From: Clostridiales bacterium GWF2_38_85 | GTDB taxonomy: Bacteria; Bacillota; Clostridia; Oscillospirales; CAG-382 | DNA: 64,000 nucleotides | Direction: 5' to 3' | NCBI GenBank assembly: GCA_001797275.1 | Contig: MGOY01000030.1 | Span: 1 to 64,000, forward strand | In this document: in pieces, positions 34,010-41,622 of the stretch | How positions within the stretch are numbered: position 1 is the first letter of the stretch | Layout of the letters: each line of letters starts with the position of its first letter | Program-made: the position numbers and the translations under genes | Notes under the pieces: model-generated | Told to the model about the DNA's origin: nothing | The model's input: only the letters and a program-made list of their open reading frames with translations | The model's database searches: none

Positions 34010-35005
34010 CTAACTTTTTGATTCTTCTGACTCATCATCTGATTCGTATTCATATAAAGGTTTTATTTTTTCGTTATCATTTTTTGTAGATTTAACAAGA
34101 TATTTCTCGACAACCGGCCAGGAAGCATAAACACCCATAAATCCACAAATTCCAATTGTGAAAATGAAAGGCAAAAATACGCCGAGCGGTTGTATTAAGA
34201 AATAAAGTACTATATTAATATAGATAACTATAGCTATCCCCATTAATGCCAATATATTTCTTTTTATTCCCAAAAGTGCAAGTCTGAAAGAATAATTTAT
34301 AATTTTCGAAATTTTCAGGGAAAAGGTTATTGATAGCAGATATAAATAGTTACGTATTATTATATATAAAAGAGCAATAAAGACAATTGCATAAAAGCCC
34401 ATTGCATTTATAAAAGAGCTGGAATTGTAGTAAAAAGATATTAAATCGTAATATAGTATATAAATGATTGTAATATCAAAAATTCCAATAATTAATCCCT
34501 GCTTCCAGTTCTTTTTTATTGCACCCAAAAAATCATGCCATATAAATATTGATTTATTTCGTACTGAATCTCTTAGTAAATATGTCATTCCAACATTAGC
34601 AAGTCCAAACGTAAAAATACAAATTAAAGATATTGCATATAAAACCATTGTTGCTTTGCTTGGAACTGAGAGCTCAGCAAATATACCAAAGTGACTATTT
34701 AATGCTGCCGTTACAGTATTAATTCCTTCGTACTTAATAACTCCGTATATATTTGGATATAAAAGATCGGTTGGTGCTCTTGTAATTATATTTTGAAAAC
34801 CTGCAAGTGCATATAATGCAAATATAATTGGTATATTGCACAAGAAAAACAATGCGTTTGATTTAACTATATTATTAAATTTAATACTAAACATTTTAAA
34901 AAAGTTTATAAAACTTAATTTTTCTAAATTCCCCGCTTCTTCTTTTGTAATACCTTTACCATCTTTATCTCTATGACCGGTAAATATATTGAATATCTTT
35001 CCCAT
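34010..35005 (-). CDS. DUF624/YesL-like membrane protein
   Basis: This 331-residue protein has about six transmembrane segments. The pattern FFKMFSIKFNNIVKSNALFFLCNIPIIFALY, then MTYLLRDSVRNKSIFIWHDFLGAIKKNWKQGLIIGIFDI, resembles the YesL/DUF624 family, which is often found beside sugar ABC transporters. None is near here. The C-terminal tail is acidic (YESDDESEESKS). It may be cotranscribed with the downstream recombinase/proC group, all minus-oriented. Confidence 0.7.
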   Translation of the reverse strand: MGKIFNIFTGHRDKDGKGITKEEAGNLEKLSFINFFKMFSIKFNNIVKSNALFFLCNIPIIFALYALAGFQNIITRAPTDLLYPNIYGVIKYEGINTVTAALNSHFGIFAELSVPSKATMVLYAISLICIFTFGLANVGMTYLLRDSVRNKSIFIWHDFLGAIKKNWKQGLIIGIFDITIIYILYYDLISFYYNSSSFINAMGFYAIVFIALLYIIIRNYLYLLSITFSLKISKIINYSFRLALLGIKRNILALMGIAIVIYINIVLYFLIQPLGVFLPFIFTIGICGFMGVYASWPVVEKYLVKSTKNDNEKIKPLYEYESDDESEESKS

Positions 35006-35028
35006 TAATAATCCTTTCCTTATGCAAC

Positions 35029-35949
35029 TTATGCTCTTGGGTGAAACTTCATATAACTGTTCTTCATTCTGTCTTTTAAAAATTGGGCATATCTTTGTGT
35101 AGATGATATATCTGAATGACCAAGTATCTCTTGAATATCATGAATATCAGCACCATTTTCAAGAAGATGTGCCGCAAAAGAATGTCTCAATGTATGAGGA
35201 GTAATTGGCTTAAATATCTTTGCTTGTTTGGCATAGATGTTAAGTATCTTCCAAAATCCTTGTCTTGTCATCCTTTCACCGGAAATGTTGACAAATAGAG
35301 CTTTTTCGTCCTTATGTAAAATCAATAGCTTACGAGCTATTTCAAGATAATGTGCCAATGACTTAGCTGCGATCGGATACATGGGTATAAATCTTTCGTG
35401 ATCATTTTTTAAACATCTGAGAAAAGACATTGAAAGGTTAACATCATCTACATTCAAAGATATTAATTCGGATACTTTTATACCAGTTGCATATAATACC
35501 TCGAGCATTGCTTTGTCTCGTATTCCTTTTATGTCATCAGTAGAAGGCTGCGAAAGAAGGATTTCTATTTCTTTATTAGTCAATACTTGCGGTCCCTTTT
35601 TTTCACATTTATCATTGGGAATTTCTCTAGCTGGATTTTGTTCGGTAATAGATTGAGATATTAAGTATTGATATAAACTGCGTAACGCAGATAATGAACG
35701 ACTTGTCGATGATGGCGATAACCCTTTCTTGGTAAGATACATTTTATATTCATTGATAATATCAGAAGTTATATTCCTGAAGTCAGTTATATTTGTTTTT
35801 TCTGAGAAGGAAAGAAAATTGCCTAAATCTCTTTTATATGCATCGATAGTATTATTAGAAGAATTCTTCACATCAGATAAATAAGTGATGAATTTGCCGG
35901 TCAATAGTACCATATCATATTCATTTTTTACTTCTTGAATGTTCATCAT
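35029..35949 (-). CDS. XerD-like tyrosine recombinase with Arg-I to Lys change
   Basis: This 306-residue protein has an N-terminal SAM-like core-binding domain (~15-105) and a C-terminal catalytic domain (~120-300). His252 and Arg255 (HTLRHSF), His278 (LGHSD) and the nucleophile Tyr287 (RYAQF) are present. The first catalytic Arg, normally in ATGxRVSEL, is Lys158 here (ATGIKVSEL, codon AAA). Xer proteins resolve chromosome dimers at dif. Whether this one is active, or a chromosomal paralogue of XerD, is unclear. It lies among housekeeping genes, not in a mobile element. GGAAGGA precedes the ATG pair. Confidence 0.88.
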   Translation of the reverse strand: MMNIQEVKNEYDMVLLTGKFITYLSDVKNSSNNTIDAYKRDLGNFLSFSEKTNITDFRNITSDIINEYKMYLTKKGLSPSSTSRSLSALRSLYQYLISQSITEQNPAREIPNDKCEKKGPQVLTNKEIEILLSQPSTDDIKGIRDKAMLEVLYATGIKVSELISLNVDDVNLSMSFLRCLKNDHERFIPMYPIAAKSLAHYLEIARKLLILHKDEKALFVNISGERMTRQGFWKILNIYAKQAKIFKPITPHTLRHSFAAHLLENGADIHDIQEILGHSDISSTQRYAQFLKDRMKNSYMKFHPRA

Positions 35950-35965
35950 AAAATCCTTCCGACAA

Positions 35966-36664
35966 TTATAGTATTAATTTAATGCTTATATAAGATATTA
36001 CTATTAATGTCAAACAGTATAATAAATAAATTGTCGTATATTGCCAAACATTTTTTAACTTCATTATTTCAGCTTTACCTAAAATAATTAATTCAGAATA
36101 CTTATTTGTTTCTGATGCAAAAACAATACAAATAAAAATTAAAACCGCAGACAGAAGATAAAACAATATCGATTTAAATGCATAAATATTCTGTATAAAA
36201 CTTATAGAAAAAACACTCCATGTACATCCTAAAAAAAATATCCATATTGATGTGGCTACTTTTGAGAAAATTGTATAACCGCAGAAATAGATAAATAGCG
36301 AAGATAATAAAACAGGTGATATAATAATAAGGGTTGATAGTAAGCTCTTTTGAACCGTACTTACATAATTATAATAATTTAACAATATACTGTGTAGCTC
36401 GTCCATCCCTAAAGAAGTAAATTTATATAAAATGGTTGTAATAATTATTGATGTAATGATAAATTCAAAAAAATATAAAAAGTAAAATTTTCGCCTATCT
36501 CTAAAAATAACGGAAAGTCTACCAAAATCTTTTACCGGAATATATTTTTTCATTCTAATATTTTTATCCAGAATAAAGTCTTTTTTATTTGAATTCAATT
36601 CAGAATCTTTGATATTCAATGTAATAAGAGCATTTGAATTTTTAGTATCCAGCATACCATTCAC
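35966..36664 (-). CDS. Five-helix membrane protein, unknown
   Basis: This 232-residue protein has a hydrophilic basic N-terminus (~60 residues) followed by five transmembrane segments (~62-85, 110-130, 135-158, 165-183 and 207-230). The topology resembles Yip1-domain proteins, but I see no diagnostic motif. It lies 16 nt upstream of the recombinase and downstream of proC on the same strand, suggesting cotranscription. Confidence 0.75.
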   Translation of the reverse strand: MNGMLDTKNSNALITLNIKDSELNSNKKDFILDKNIRMKKYIPVKDFGRLSVIFRDRRKFYFLYFFEFIITSIIITTILYKFTSLGMDELHSILLNYYNYVSTVQKSLLSTLIIISPVLLSSLFIYFCGYTIFSKVATSIWIFFLGCTWSVFSISFIQNIYAFKSILFYLLSAVLIFICIVFASETNKYSELIILGKAEIMKLKNVWQYTTIYLLYCLTLIVISYISIKLIL

Positions 36665-36701
36665 ATCCTTTGATATATGATATGCTTATATTTTTCAAAT
36701 A

Positions 36702-37529
36702 TTACTTATTTTCTGCAAGCTCCTCAGCTCTTTTAGTGCAAGCAAACATTGCACGGATAATAGAATTCTCAAAGTCATCATTATCTAAAGAAATGATGGC
36801 TTTTTCTGTAGTACCTTTTTTAGATGTAACCATATCAATTAAATTTTGAATCGGAACATTATTTTGACGAACAAGTTCAATTGATCCTTCAATGCTTTTC
36901 AATACTAATTCTTTAACTTCAGATTCAGAAAAACCTTGTTGTACAGCACCGTCAATCATCGCTCTTATGAATTTAAAGATATATGCTGGTGAAGATCCAT
37001 TTACAGAAACAACAGAATTCATTTTACTCTCGTCAAATATTGCTACAGTTGCAACTTTTTTGAAATCATCAATTATAGTTTCGAAAATTCGTCTATCAAC
37101 AAATTTATTTTTTGAAATAGCAATTGCACCCATACCAACCAAAAAAGGAGTATTAGGCATTGTTCGAATAACAGGACAGTTACACTCTAAAAAATTATTA
37201 ATAAAATTAGTAGTAATTCCAGCGGCAATAGAAATATATATCTTATTGCCGTATTCAATACATTTTTTAACTGGGAATAAGGCTTCAATCATAAATTGAG
37301 GTTTAACAGCAAGAATTATGTAATCTGAAAAAGAAATTGCTTCGTCAACCGAATTAGCACAATTCACTTTTATTGATTTAAAAAAATTATATTTTGATTT
37401 ATCGATATCATAAACAATTATACTTTCTGGATTCACTACTTTATTAGATATAAAGGACCTTATAATAGCTGACGCCATATTTCCAGCACCGATAAATGAA
37501 TACTTTTTTATTTTATTATTTATTTCCAT
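36702..37529 (-). CDS. proC: Pyrroline-5-carboxylate reductase
   Basis: It reduces P5C to proline with NAD(P)H. The 275-residue length is normal. The Rossmann start SFIGAGNMASAI, the middle VKPQFM, CPVIRTMPNTPFLVG and the C-terminal dimer segment VSVNGSSPAYIFKFIRAMIDGAVQQGFS are typical. It is the first gene of a minus-strand group that continues to 35029 and perhaps 34010. Its 5' flank is the 586-nt structured intergenic region. Confidence 0.95.
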   Translation of the reverse strand: MEINNKIKKYSFIGAGNMASAIIRSFISNKVVNPESIIVYDIDKSKYNFFKSIKVNCANSVDEAISFSDYIILAVKPQFMIEALFPVKKCIEYGNKIYISIAAGITTNFINNFLECNCPVIRTMPNTPFLVGMGAIAISKNKFVDRRIFETIIDDFKKVATVAIFDESKMNSVVSVNGSSPAYIFKFIRAMIDGAVQQGFSESEVKELVLKSIEGSIELVRQNNVPIQNLIDMVTSKKGTTEKAIISLDNDDFENSIIRAMFACTKRAEELAENK

Positions 37530-37629
37530 ATAATCTGTTTTCTCTCCAATCTTGAGAATAAATCAATGTAAACATTATGATAATACATTTTACGAAAAAA
37601 AACAACCCCTATTTTTAATATTTTTCAGA

Positions 37630-37647
37630 ATTGTCAATTATGACAAT
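37630..37647. promoter_or_regulatory. 18-bp palindromic operator-like site
   Basis: ATTGTCA and TGACAAT are separated by ATTA. It lies 101 nt upstream of the divergent proC start. The symmetry suits a dimeric regulator. The regulator's identity is unknown. Confidence 0.45.
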
Positions 37648-37931
37648 GTATTATGTTAACTATATTATGTATACCAAATGCAACCATACATCATGTTGTA
37701 TTGTCCTGTTTATAATATACGCATATATAGAGAAATATGAAATATATTTTTTTGCATAAGTTAAATAAGATGATAATTTTGCATTTAATGTATTTAATAG
37801 GTTGTAATTTTGCATAATAATTTTAAATGTGTAGACTATATTATTTTTTATATAAATTTTTTAAATGAAAACATCATCTCTGATTTTTCGAATGATTAAA
37901 TATAAATACATTTATTAATTTAATATTTGTA

Positions 37932-37959
37932 TTGACTTTCCATCCAATATTATGATAAA
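37932..37959 (+). promoter_or_regulatory. Putative promoter of the coiled-coil gene
   Basis: TTGACT (37932-37937) and GATAAA (37954-37959) with a 16-nt spacer. If correct, the transcript leader of about 150 nt contains the large inverted repeat. Confidence 0.45.
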
Positions 37960-37970
37960 CTTATTTATAA

Positions 37971-38073
37971 TATATAAAACTAATAAATGAATTACCTTAG
38001 CAATTTAAAAAACCTATACTTTTTGGCTTTTTTTAAATTAATAAAATCACAATTCATTTGTTAGTTTAATATA
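37971..38073 (+). repeat. Large inverted repeat in the 5' leader of the coiled-coil gene
   Basis: The 23-nt arms 37971-37993 and 38051-38073 are complementary with two mismatches. A nested hairpin (AATTTAAAAAACC, 38002-38014, with GGCTTTTTTTAAATT, 38025-38039) fills the loop. The structure ends 30 nt before AAAGGAGG. Confidence 0.8.
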
Positions 38074-38115
38074 GATACCCTTTCCAAATAATTTACAACA
38101 AAAAGGAGGCAAACC

Positions 38116-38754
38116 ATGATAAATGATAATATAGGACTAACCCCCGCAGAAAGTATTGAATTAATGGCGGAAAAGCAAAAAGGTGATCTAAAAATCACTC
38201 TTCTCGAAAAACATCTTATGAATCAACGTGAAATGTATAACCAATTAAAAGAAGAAGAAAACGAATCTCTAAAAAAGCAAGAAACCATAGTTACCGAGAT
38301 TTATAAATTTACTAAAGACATAAAAGACTATAATGAAATCGCTCAGAATACTATCAAAGAAGAAGCACAAAGAATCAAAACGGAGTTGTTTGATGTATGG
38401 CAAATTTCTTTAAAACAGGTGCTTGATGATGAAATAAAACGTGTTGCAGATTTATCTTTCAGCGAAACTTCAAAAATAATAGAAAAGCAGAATGCAATAA
38501 TTGATGTCCAGTCAAAAAATATTAAATCTTTAGTCACAGGTTATAAGTTGATGAAATTCATGTCTTACGCTGTTATGGTTGTAGCTATTTTTGTTCTTGC
38601 TATAATTCCCATCGGACAATTTGGGTATATTAAACTTTCAAGCTACTTTGATAAGCCAGATATTTGGGGTGGTGTCATATTAGCATCAACAATAGTTATT
38701 TTAGTCTTATCAATAATCTTAGTTGTTCAACTTAAAAAAAGAATACAAAAATAA
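38116..38754 (+). CDS. Coiled-coil protein with two C-terminal membrane helices
   Basis: This 212-residue protein is unknown to me. Residues ~15-140 are charged, heptad-like helix (LLEKHLMNQREMYNQLKEEENESLKKQETIV and following), consistent with a coiled coil. Two transmembrane segments follow (~150-170 and 183-205), ending in a basic LKKRIQK tail. AAAGGAGG is 6-8 nt before ATG, and a very strong terminator follows. It is monocistronic, between a structured leader and tRNA genes. The topology resembles MotA/ExbB-accessory or mobile-element membrane proteins, but nothing decides it. Confidence 0.8.
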   Translation: MINDNIGLTPAESIELMAEKQKGDLKITLLEKHLMNQREMYNQLKEEENESLKKQETIVTEIYKFTKDIKDYNEIAQNTIKEEAQRIKTELFDVWQISLKQVLDDEIKRVADLSFSETSKIIEKQNAIIDVQSKNIKSLVTGYKLMKFMSYAVMVVAIFVLAIIPIGQFGYIKLSSYFDKPDIWGGVILASTIVILVLSIILVVQLKKRIQK

Positions 38755-38794
38755 AAAACCGGAGATACGATTTAATCGATATCTCCGGTTTTTT
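38753..38794. terminator. Strong bidirectional terminator
   Basis: AAAAAACCGGAGAT pairs with ATCTCCGGTTTTTT around a small inner stem-loop. It serves the coiled-coil gene (+) and tRNA-Arg (-). Confidence 0.9.
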
Positions 38795-38796
38795 AT

Positions 38797-38873
38797 TGGC
38801 ACGCCGTAAGGGATTCGAACCCCTGACCCTTTGGTTCGTAGCCAAATACTCTATCCAGCTGAGCTAACGGCGC
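38797..38873 (-). tRNA. tRNA-Arg (anticodon ACG)
   Basis: On the minus strand GCGCCGT pairs with ACGGCGT (one G-T). The anticodon arm TTTGG-CTACGAA-CCAAA gives ACG, the T-arm reads GGTTCGAATCC, the discriminator is G, and CCA is encoded (38797-38799). Confidence 0.96.
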
Positions 38874-38889
38874 ATATATAAATTTAAAT

Positions 38890-38918
38890 AAACTGAGCCT
38901 TGAAAACAAGGCTCAGTT
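38890..38918 (-). terminator. Perfect 13-bp hairpin between tRNA-Lys and tRNA-Arg
   Basis: AAACTGAGCCTTG and CAAGGCTCAGTTT are exactly complementary, immediately 3' of tRNA-Lys on the minus strand. The following ATTTAAATTT is a weak T-run, so partial readthrough into tRNA-Arg is likely. Confidence 0.6.
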
Positions 38919-38994
38919 TGGTGACCCATCGGAGAGTCGAACTCCGGACACCATGATTAAAAGTCATGTGCTCTACCAACTGAGCTAATAGGTC
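38919..38994 (-). tRNA. tRNA-Lys (anticodon TTT)
   Basis: On the minus strand GACCTAT pairs with ATGGGTC (one T-G). The anticodon arm CATGA-CTTTTAA-TCATG gives TTT, the T-arm is GAGTTCGACTC, the discriminator is A, and CCA is encoded (38919-38921). Its 5' end is duplicated just upstream. Confidence 0.96.
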
Positions 38995-39027
38995 AAATGC
39001 CTTCTGAGCTAATAGGTCAAATGCCTT
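38980..39027 (-). repeat. 24-bp perfect tandem duplication covering the tRNA-Lys 5' end
   Basis: Positions 38980-39003 and 39004-39027 are identical. Each unit has the first 15 nt of tRNA-Lys (acceptor 5' strand and D-stem start) plus 9 nt of leader, so the primary transcript carries a second, useless tRNA 5' end. Confidence 0.95.
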
Positions 39028-39048
39028 TGCCGCGTCAACGCAAGGCAT

Positions 39049-39077
39049 AGAATACCACAAATTTTAATTCTTGTCAA
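39049..39077 (-). promoter_or_regulatory. Promoter of tRNA-Lys (and possibly tRNA-Arg)
   Basis: On the minus strand TTGACA (39072-39077), 17 nt, TATTCT (39049-39054). The start point would be near 39042, giving a leader of about 48 nt that contains the duplication. Confidence 0.75.
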
Positions 39078-39140
39078 GACTTTTTTAATTTTTTTTATTT
39101 AACTTGAACACAAAACATTTTTAAATTGTTTCTTCAATAT

Positions 39141-39749
39141 TTAGTAAAAACGAAAATTTGCAATAACTTTCCCGAGTACAGTGACTTTCGATGCGTATAT
39201 TGGTTTCATAGTTGAATTTGCAGGTTGCAGTCTGAACGTACCATTTTCTCTGTAGAAGTATTTTACTGTTGCTTCATCTTCTATCAATGCAACTACTATT
39301 TCACCATTTTCGGCATATTGTCTGCTCTGCACAACAACGATGTCACCTTCAAGGATTCCAGCTTCAATCATGCTAACACCAATGACTCGTAAAGCAAACA
39401 GCCCTTCTGAAGTATGTGACATTGCTGCCGGGAAATCAATATATCCTTCATAGTTTTCTACAGCAAGTATCGGACTGCCTGCTCTGACTTGTCCCAATAT
39501 TGGAACGCGAAGCATTCGCTCGTGCTTAACGTTCTGTTCATTCTCTAATTTAATTGCTCTGCTCTTCCCGTCTGCTTTACTTAAATACCCTTTTGTTACA
39601 AGTTTATCGATATAAGAATGAACGGTTGAAGTCGATTTTATTCCAACAGCAGCGCAAATATCTCTTATCGAAGGAGCAAATCCCTCCCTTTCGATATTTT
39701 CCTGAATATATCTGTAAATGCTCTCTTCAAGATTCGATAACTCTCTCAT
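39141..39749 (-). CDS. lexA: LexA repressor
   Basis: SOS repressor and self-cleaving serine protease. Counted from ATG 39749 it has 202 residues. The winged-helix DNA-binding domain is residues ~1-65 (PSIRDICAAVGIKSTSTVHSYIDKL). The Ala90-Gly91 cleavage site lies in VRAGSP, and the catalytic pair is Ser126 (GVSM) and Lys163 (TVKYF). A TTG start at 39767 adds six residues, but the only Shine-Dalgarno (AGGAGG, 39785-39790) is 17 nt from TTG and 35 nt from ATG. A hairpin ATACTGC-N10-GCAGTAT lies between them. It is the last gene of the recA-led minus-strand cluster. Confidence 0.95.
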   Translation of the reverse strand: MRELSNLEESIYRYIQENIEREGFAPSIRDICAAVGIKSTSTVHSYIDKLVTKGYLSKADGKSRAIKLENEQNVKHERMLRVPILGQVRAGSPILAVENYEGYIDFPAAMSHTSEGLFALRVIGVSMIEAGILEGDIVVVQSRQYAENGEIVVALIEDEATVKYFYRENGTFRLQPANSTMKPIYASKVTVLGKVIANFRFY

Positions 39750-39758
39750 TTTAAATTT

Positions 39759-39782
39759 ATACTGCAAAATTTATAGCAGTAT
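39759..39782 (-). promoter_or_regulatory. Inverted repeat at the lexA start (operator or ribosome-binding-site hairpin)
   Basis: The arms ATACTGC and GCAGTAT are separated by 10 nt and lie between AGGAGG and the lexA ATG. If folded in RNA, the site-to-ATG distance falls from 35 to 11 nt. Confidence 0.5.
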
Positions 39783-39816
39783 TTCCTCCTCTCATCTCAT
39801 ATATCAATTAATGTAT

Positions 39817-40218
39817 TTATAAATTTTTATTTTTTATTATTAAAAATAAATCTCGTGCTCTCTGAATGTTTCCGGAAAGATACAAAAATCCAAATACACA
39901 TTCAAGACCGGTTGCTCGACGATATGCAACTGTAGAAGCACTCTTTGGCGTGTGAGCTGATTTAGAATTGCGACCGAGCTTATATATCATTATTTCATAT
40001 TCATTAAAATAAGGCATTACAAGCTCTACTGCAGCGCTTTGATTTTGAGCTGTTACAAATTCTTTTGCCATTTCGTTAAGCTTATTTGGAGTCGTGTTGC
40101 CATCCCCGATAATATATTCTCTTACAAAAAGCTCCATAACAGCATCACCCATATAGGCTAAAACCAAAGGGTTGTAATTTGCGATGCTAAACTGTTCTAT
40201 ATTTATACCCTCTTCCAT
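39817..40218 (-). CDS. mrnC: Mini-ribonuclease III
   Basis: MrnC matures 23S rRNA in Firmicutes. It is an RNase III catalytic domain without the dsRNA-binding domain. The 133-residue length is normal. LAYMGDAVMEL contains the catalytic Asp. The HTPKSASTVAYRRATGLECVFGFLYLSGN block is diagnostic, followed by RARDLF. Its 5' end overlaps cysS by 16 nt, the common cysS-mrnC coupling in Firmicutes. Confidence 0.95.
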   Translation of the reverse strand: MEEGINIEQFSIANYNPLVLAYMGDAVMELFVREYIIGDGNTTPNKLNEMAKEFVTAQNQSAAVELVMPYFNEYEIMIYKLGRNSKSAHTPKSASTVAYRRATGLECVFGFLYLSGNIQRARDLFLIIKNKNL

Positions 40219-41600
40219 TTTACTCCTTGCGGTGTATCCTCTAATATAATTCCCTTTTCTTTTAGTATACTACGGATTTGATCAGCCAATATATAATTTT
40301 TATTTTTCTTTGCTTCGATCCTTTGGTTGATTAAATTCTCGATTTCTTCTGTATCATCATTATTTTCTGTAGATTTCTCAAGTCCCAATAAATTTAAAAA
40401 TTCAAAGAAGACTCCCGATGAAGTATTCAAGTATTCTATGCTGCATGTTTCGTTTGATATGTTAGAATTGATTTCTCTTGTAATTTCAAAGAGTGCGGAA
40501 ATAGCATCTGCAGTATTAAAATCATCATCCATAGCATCAATGAATTGTTTCTTTTTGTCGTTAATAATTAACAAAGATAATTTTTCTGGTTCAGACAATT
40601 CAGCATTATAAAGTTTTGATGATATAAATTTAATATTTGCTGCACAATTTTGAAATCTTGCTAACGATGCTTTCGACTGTTCAAGTATTTCTGCTGAAAA
40701 GTTGATCGGGCTTCTGTAATGAGATGATAATAAGAAGTACCTAATTGTCTGATAACCATACTGTTTAGCCGCATCACGCACCATAAAGAAGTTTCCATCG
40801 GATTTTGACATCTTCTTATTATCAACATTAATATAACCATTATGCAGCCAGAATTTCGCCAATATATGATCTGTTGCGCATTCTGACTGTGCTATTTCAT
40901 TTTCATGATGAGGAAAGATAAGGTCTTGACCACCGCAATGAATATCAATTTCTGTACCGAGAAATTTCTTAACCATAGCGGAGCATTCAATATGCCATCC
41001 CGGTCTTCCTTCACCCCATGGTGATGACCAGCTTATTTCACCTTCTTTTTTTGCTTTCCATAAAGCAAAATCTATTGGGCTGTTTTTTACTTCGTTTATG
41101 TCGATTCTAGCTCCAGCTTCAAGATCTTCTATCGGCATATGAGACAACTTACCATATTCATTAAATGACTTTGTATTGAAGTATACATCACTGTCAACTA
41201 CATATGCATGACCTTTTTTAATAAGAGCTTCTATAATTTCTATGATTTGATCAATATTTTCTGTAGCTTTTGGGTGATAAGTTGCCGGTTTTATGCCTAA
41301 TCCTTTGGCATCAGTGAAATATTCTTGTATATATTTATCTGCTATTTCCCCAACAGTAGTATTTTCCGCTTGTGCTTTTTTTATCATTTTATCATCGACA
41401 TCGGTAAAATTCTGAACAAATATTACTTTATACCCACGATATTCAAGATATCTTCTGAGCATATCAAAAACGACAAAGCATCTTGCATTACCAACATGAA
41501 AATAATTATAAACAGTGGGACCGCAAGCATACATTCTAATTGAGTTATCTTTGATTGTAAATTCATCTTTTGATCTAGTCAATGAGTTATATAATTTCAT
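40203..41600 (-). CDS. cysS: Cysteinyl-tRNA synthetase
   Basis: Class I aminoacyl-tRNA synthetase of 465 residues. The HIGH-equivalent is FHVGNAR, and KMSKS is intact (KKMSKSDGNF). Zinc ligands are visible in YACGPT, WHIECSAM and HHENE. It is cotranscribed with pgsA upstream and mrnC downstream. No T-box leader is visible, in line with its internal operon position. Confidence 0.97.
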   Translation of the reverse strand: MKLYNSLTRSKDEFTIKDNSIRMYACGPTVYNYFHVGNARCFVVFDMLRRYLEYRGYKVIFVQNFTDVDDKMIKKAQAENTTVGEIADKYIQEYFTDAKGLGIKPATYHPKATENIDQIIEIIEALIKKGHAYVVDSDVYFNTKSFNEYGKLSHMPIEDLEAGARIDINEVKNSPIDFALWKAKKEGEISWSSPWGEGRPGWHIECSAMVKKFLGTEIDIHCGGQDLIFPHHENEIAQSECATDHILAKFWLHNGYINVDNKKMSKSDGNFFMVRDAAKQYGYQTIRYFLLSSHYRSPINFSAEILEQSKASLARFQNCAANIKFISSKLYNAELSEPEKLSLLIINDKKKQFIDAMDDDFNTADAISALFEITREINSNISNETCSIEYLNTSSGVFFEFLNLLGLEKSTENNDDTEEIENLINQRIEAKKNKNYILADQIRSILKEKGIILEDTPQGVKWKRV

Positions 41601-41622
41601 TGTGAATGAATACCTTCTATTT

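Larger units (their letters stand above)
37530..38115. other. Structured AT-rich intergenic region
   Basis: No ORF is present. It contains an 18-bp palindrome ATTGTCA-ATTA-TGACAAT (37630-37647), three copies of TTTTGCAT (37750-37757, 37777-37784, 37808-37815), a promoter-like TTGACT (37932), and a 103-nt inverted repeat with a nested hairpin (37971-38073). Confidence 0.7.
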
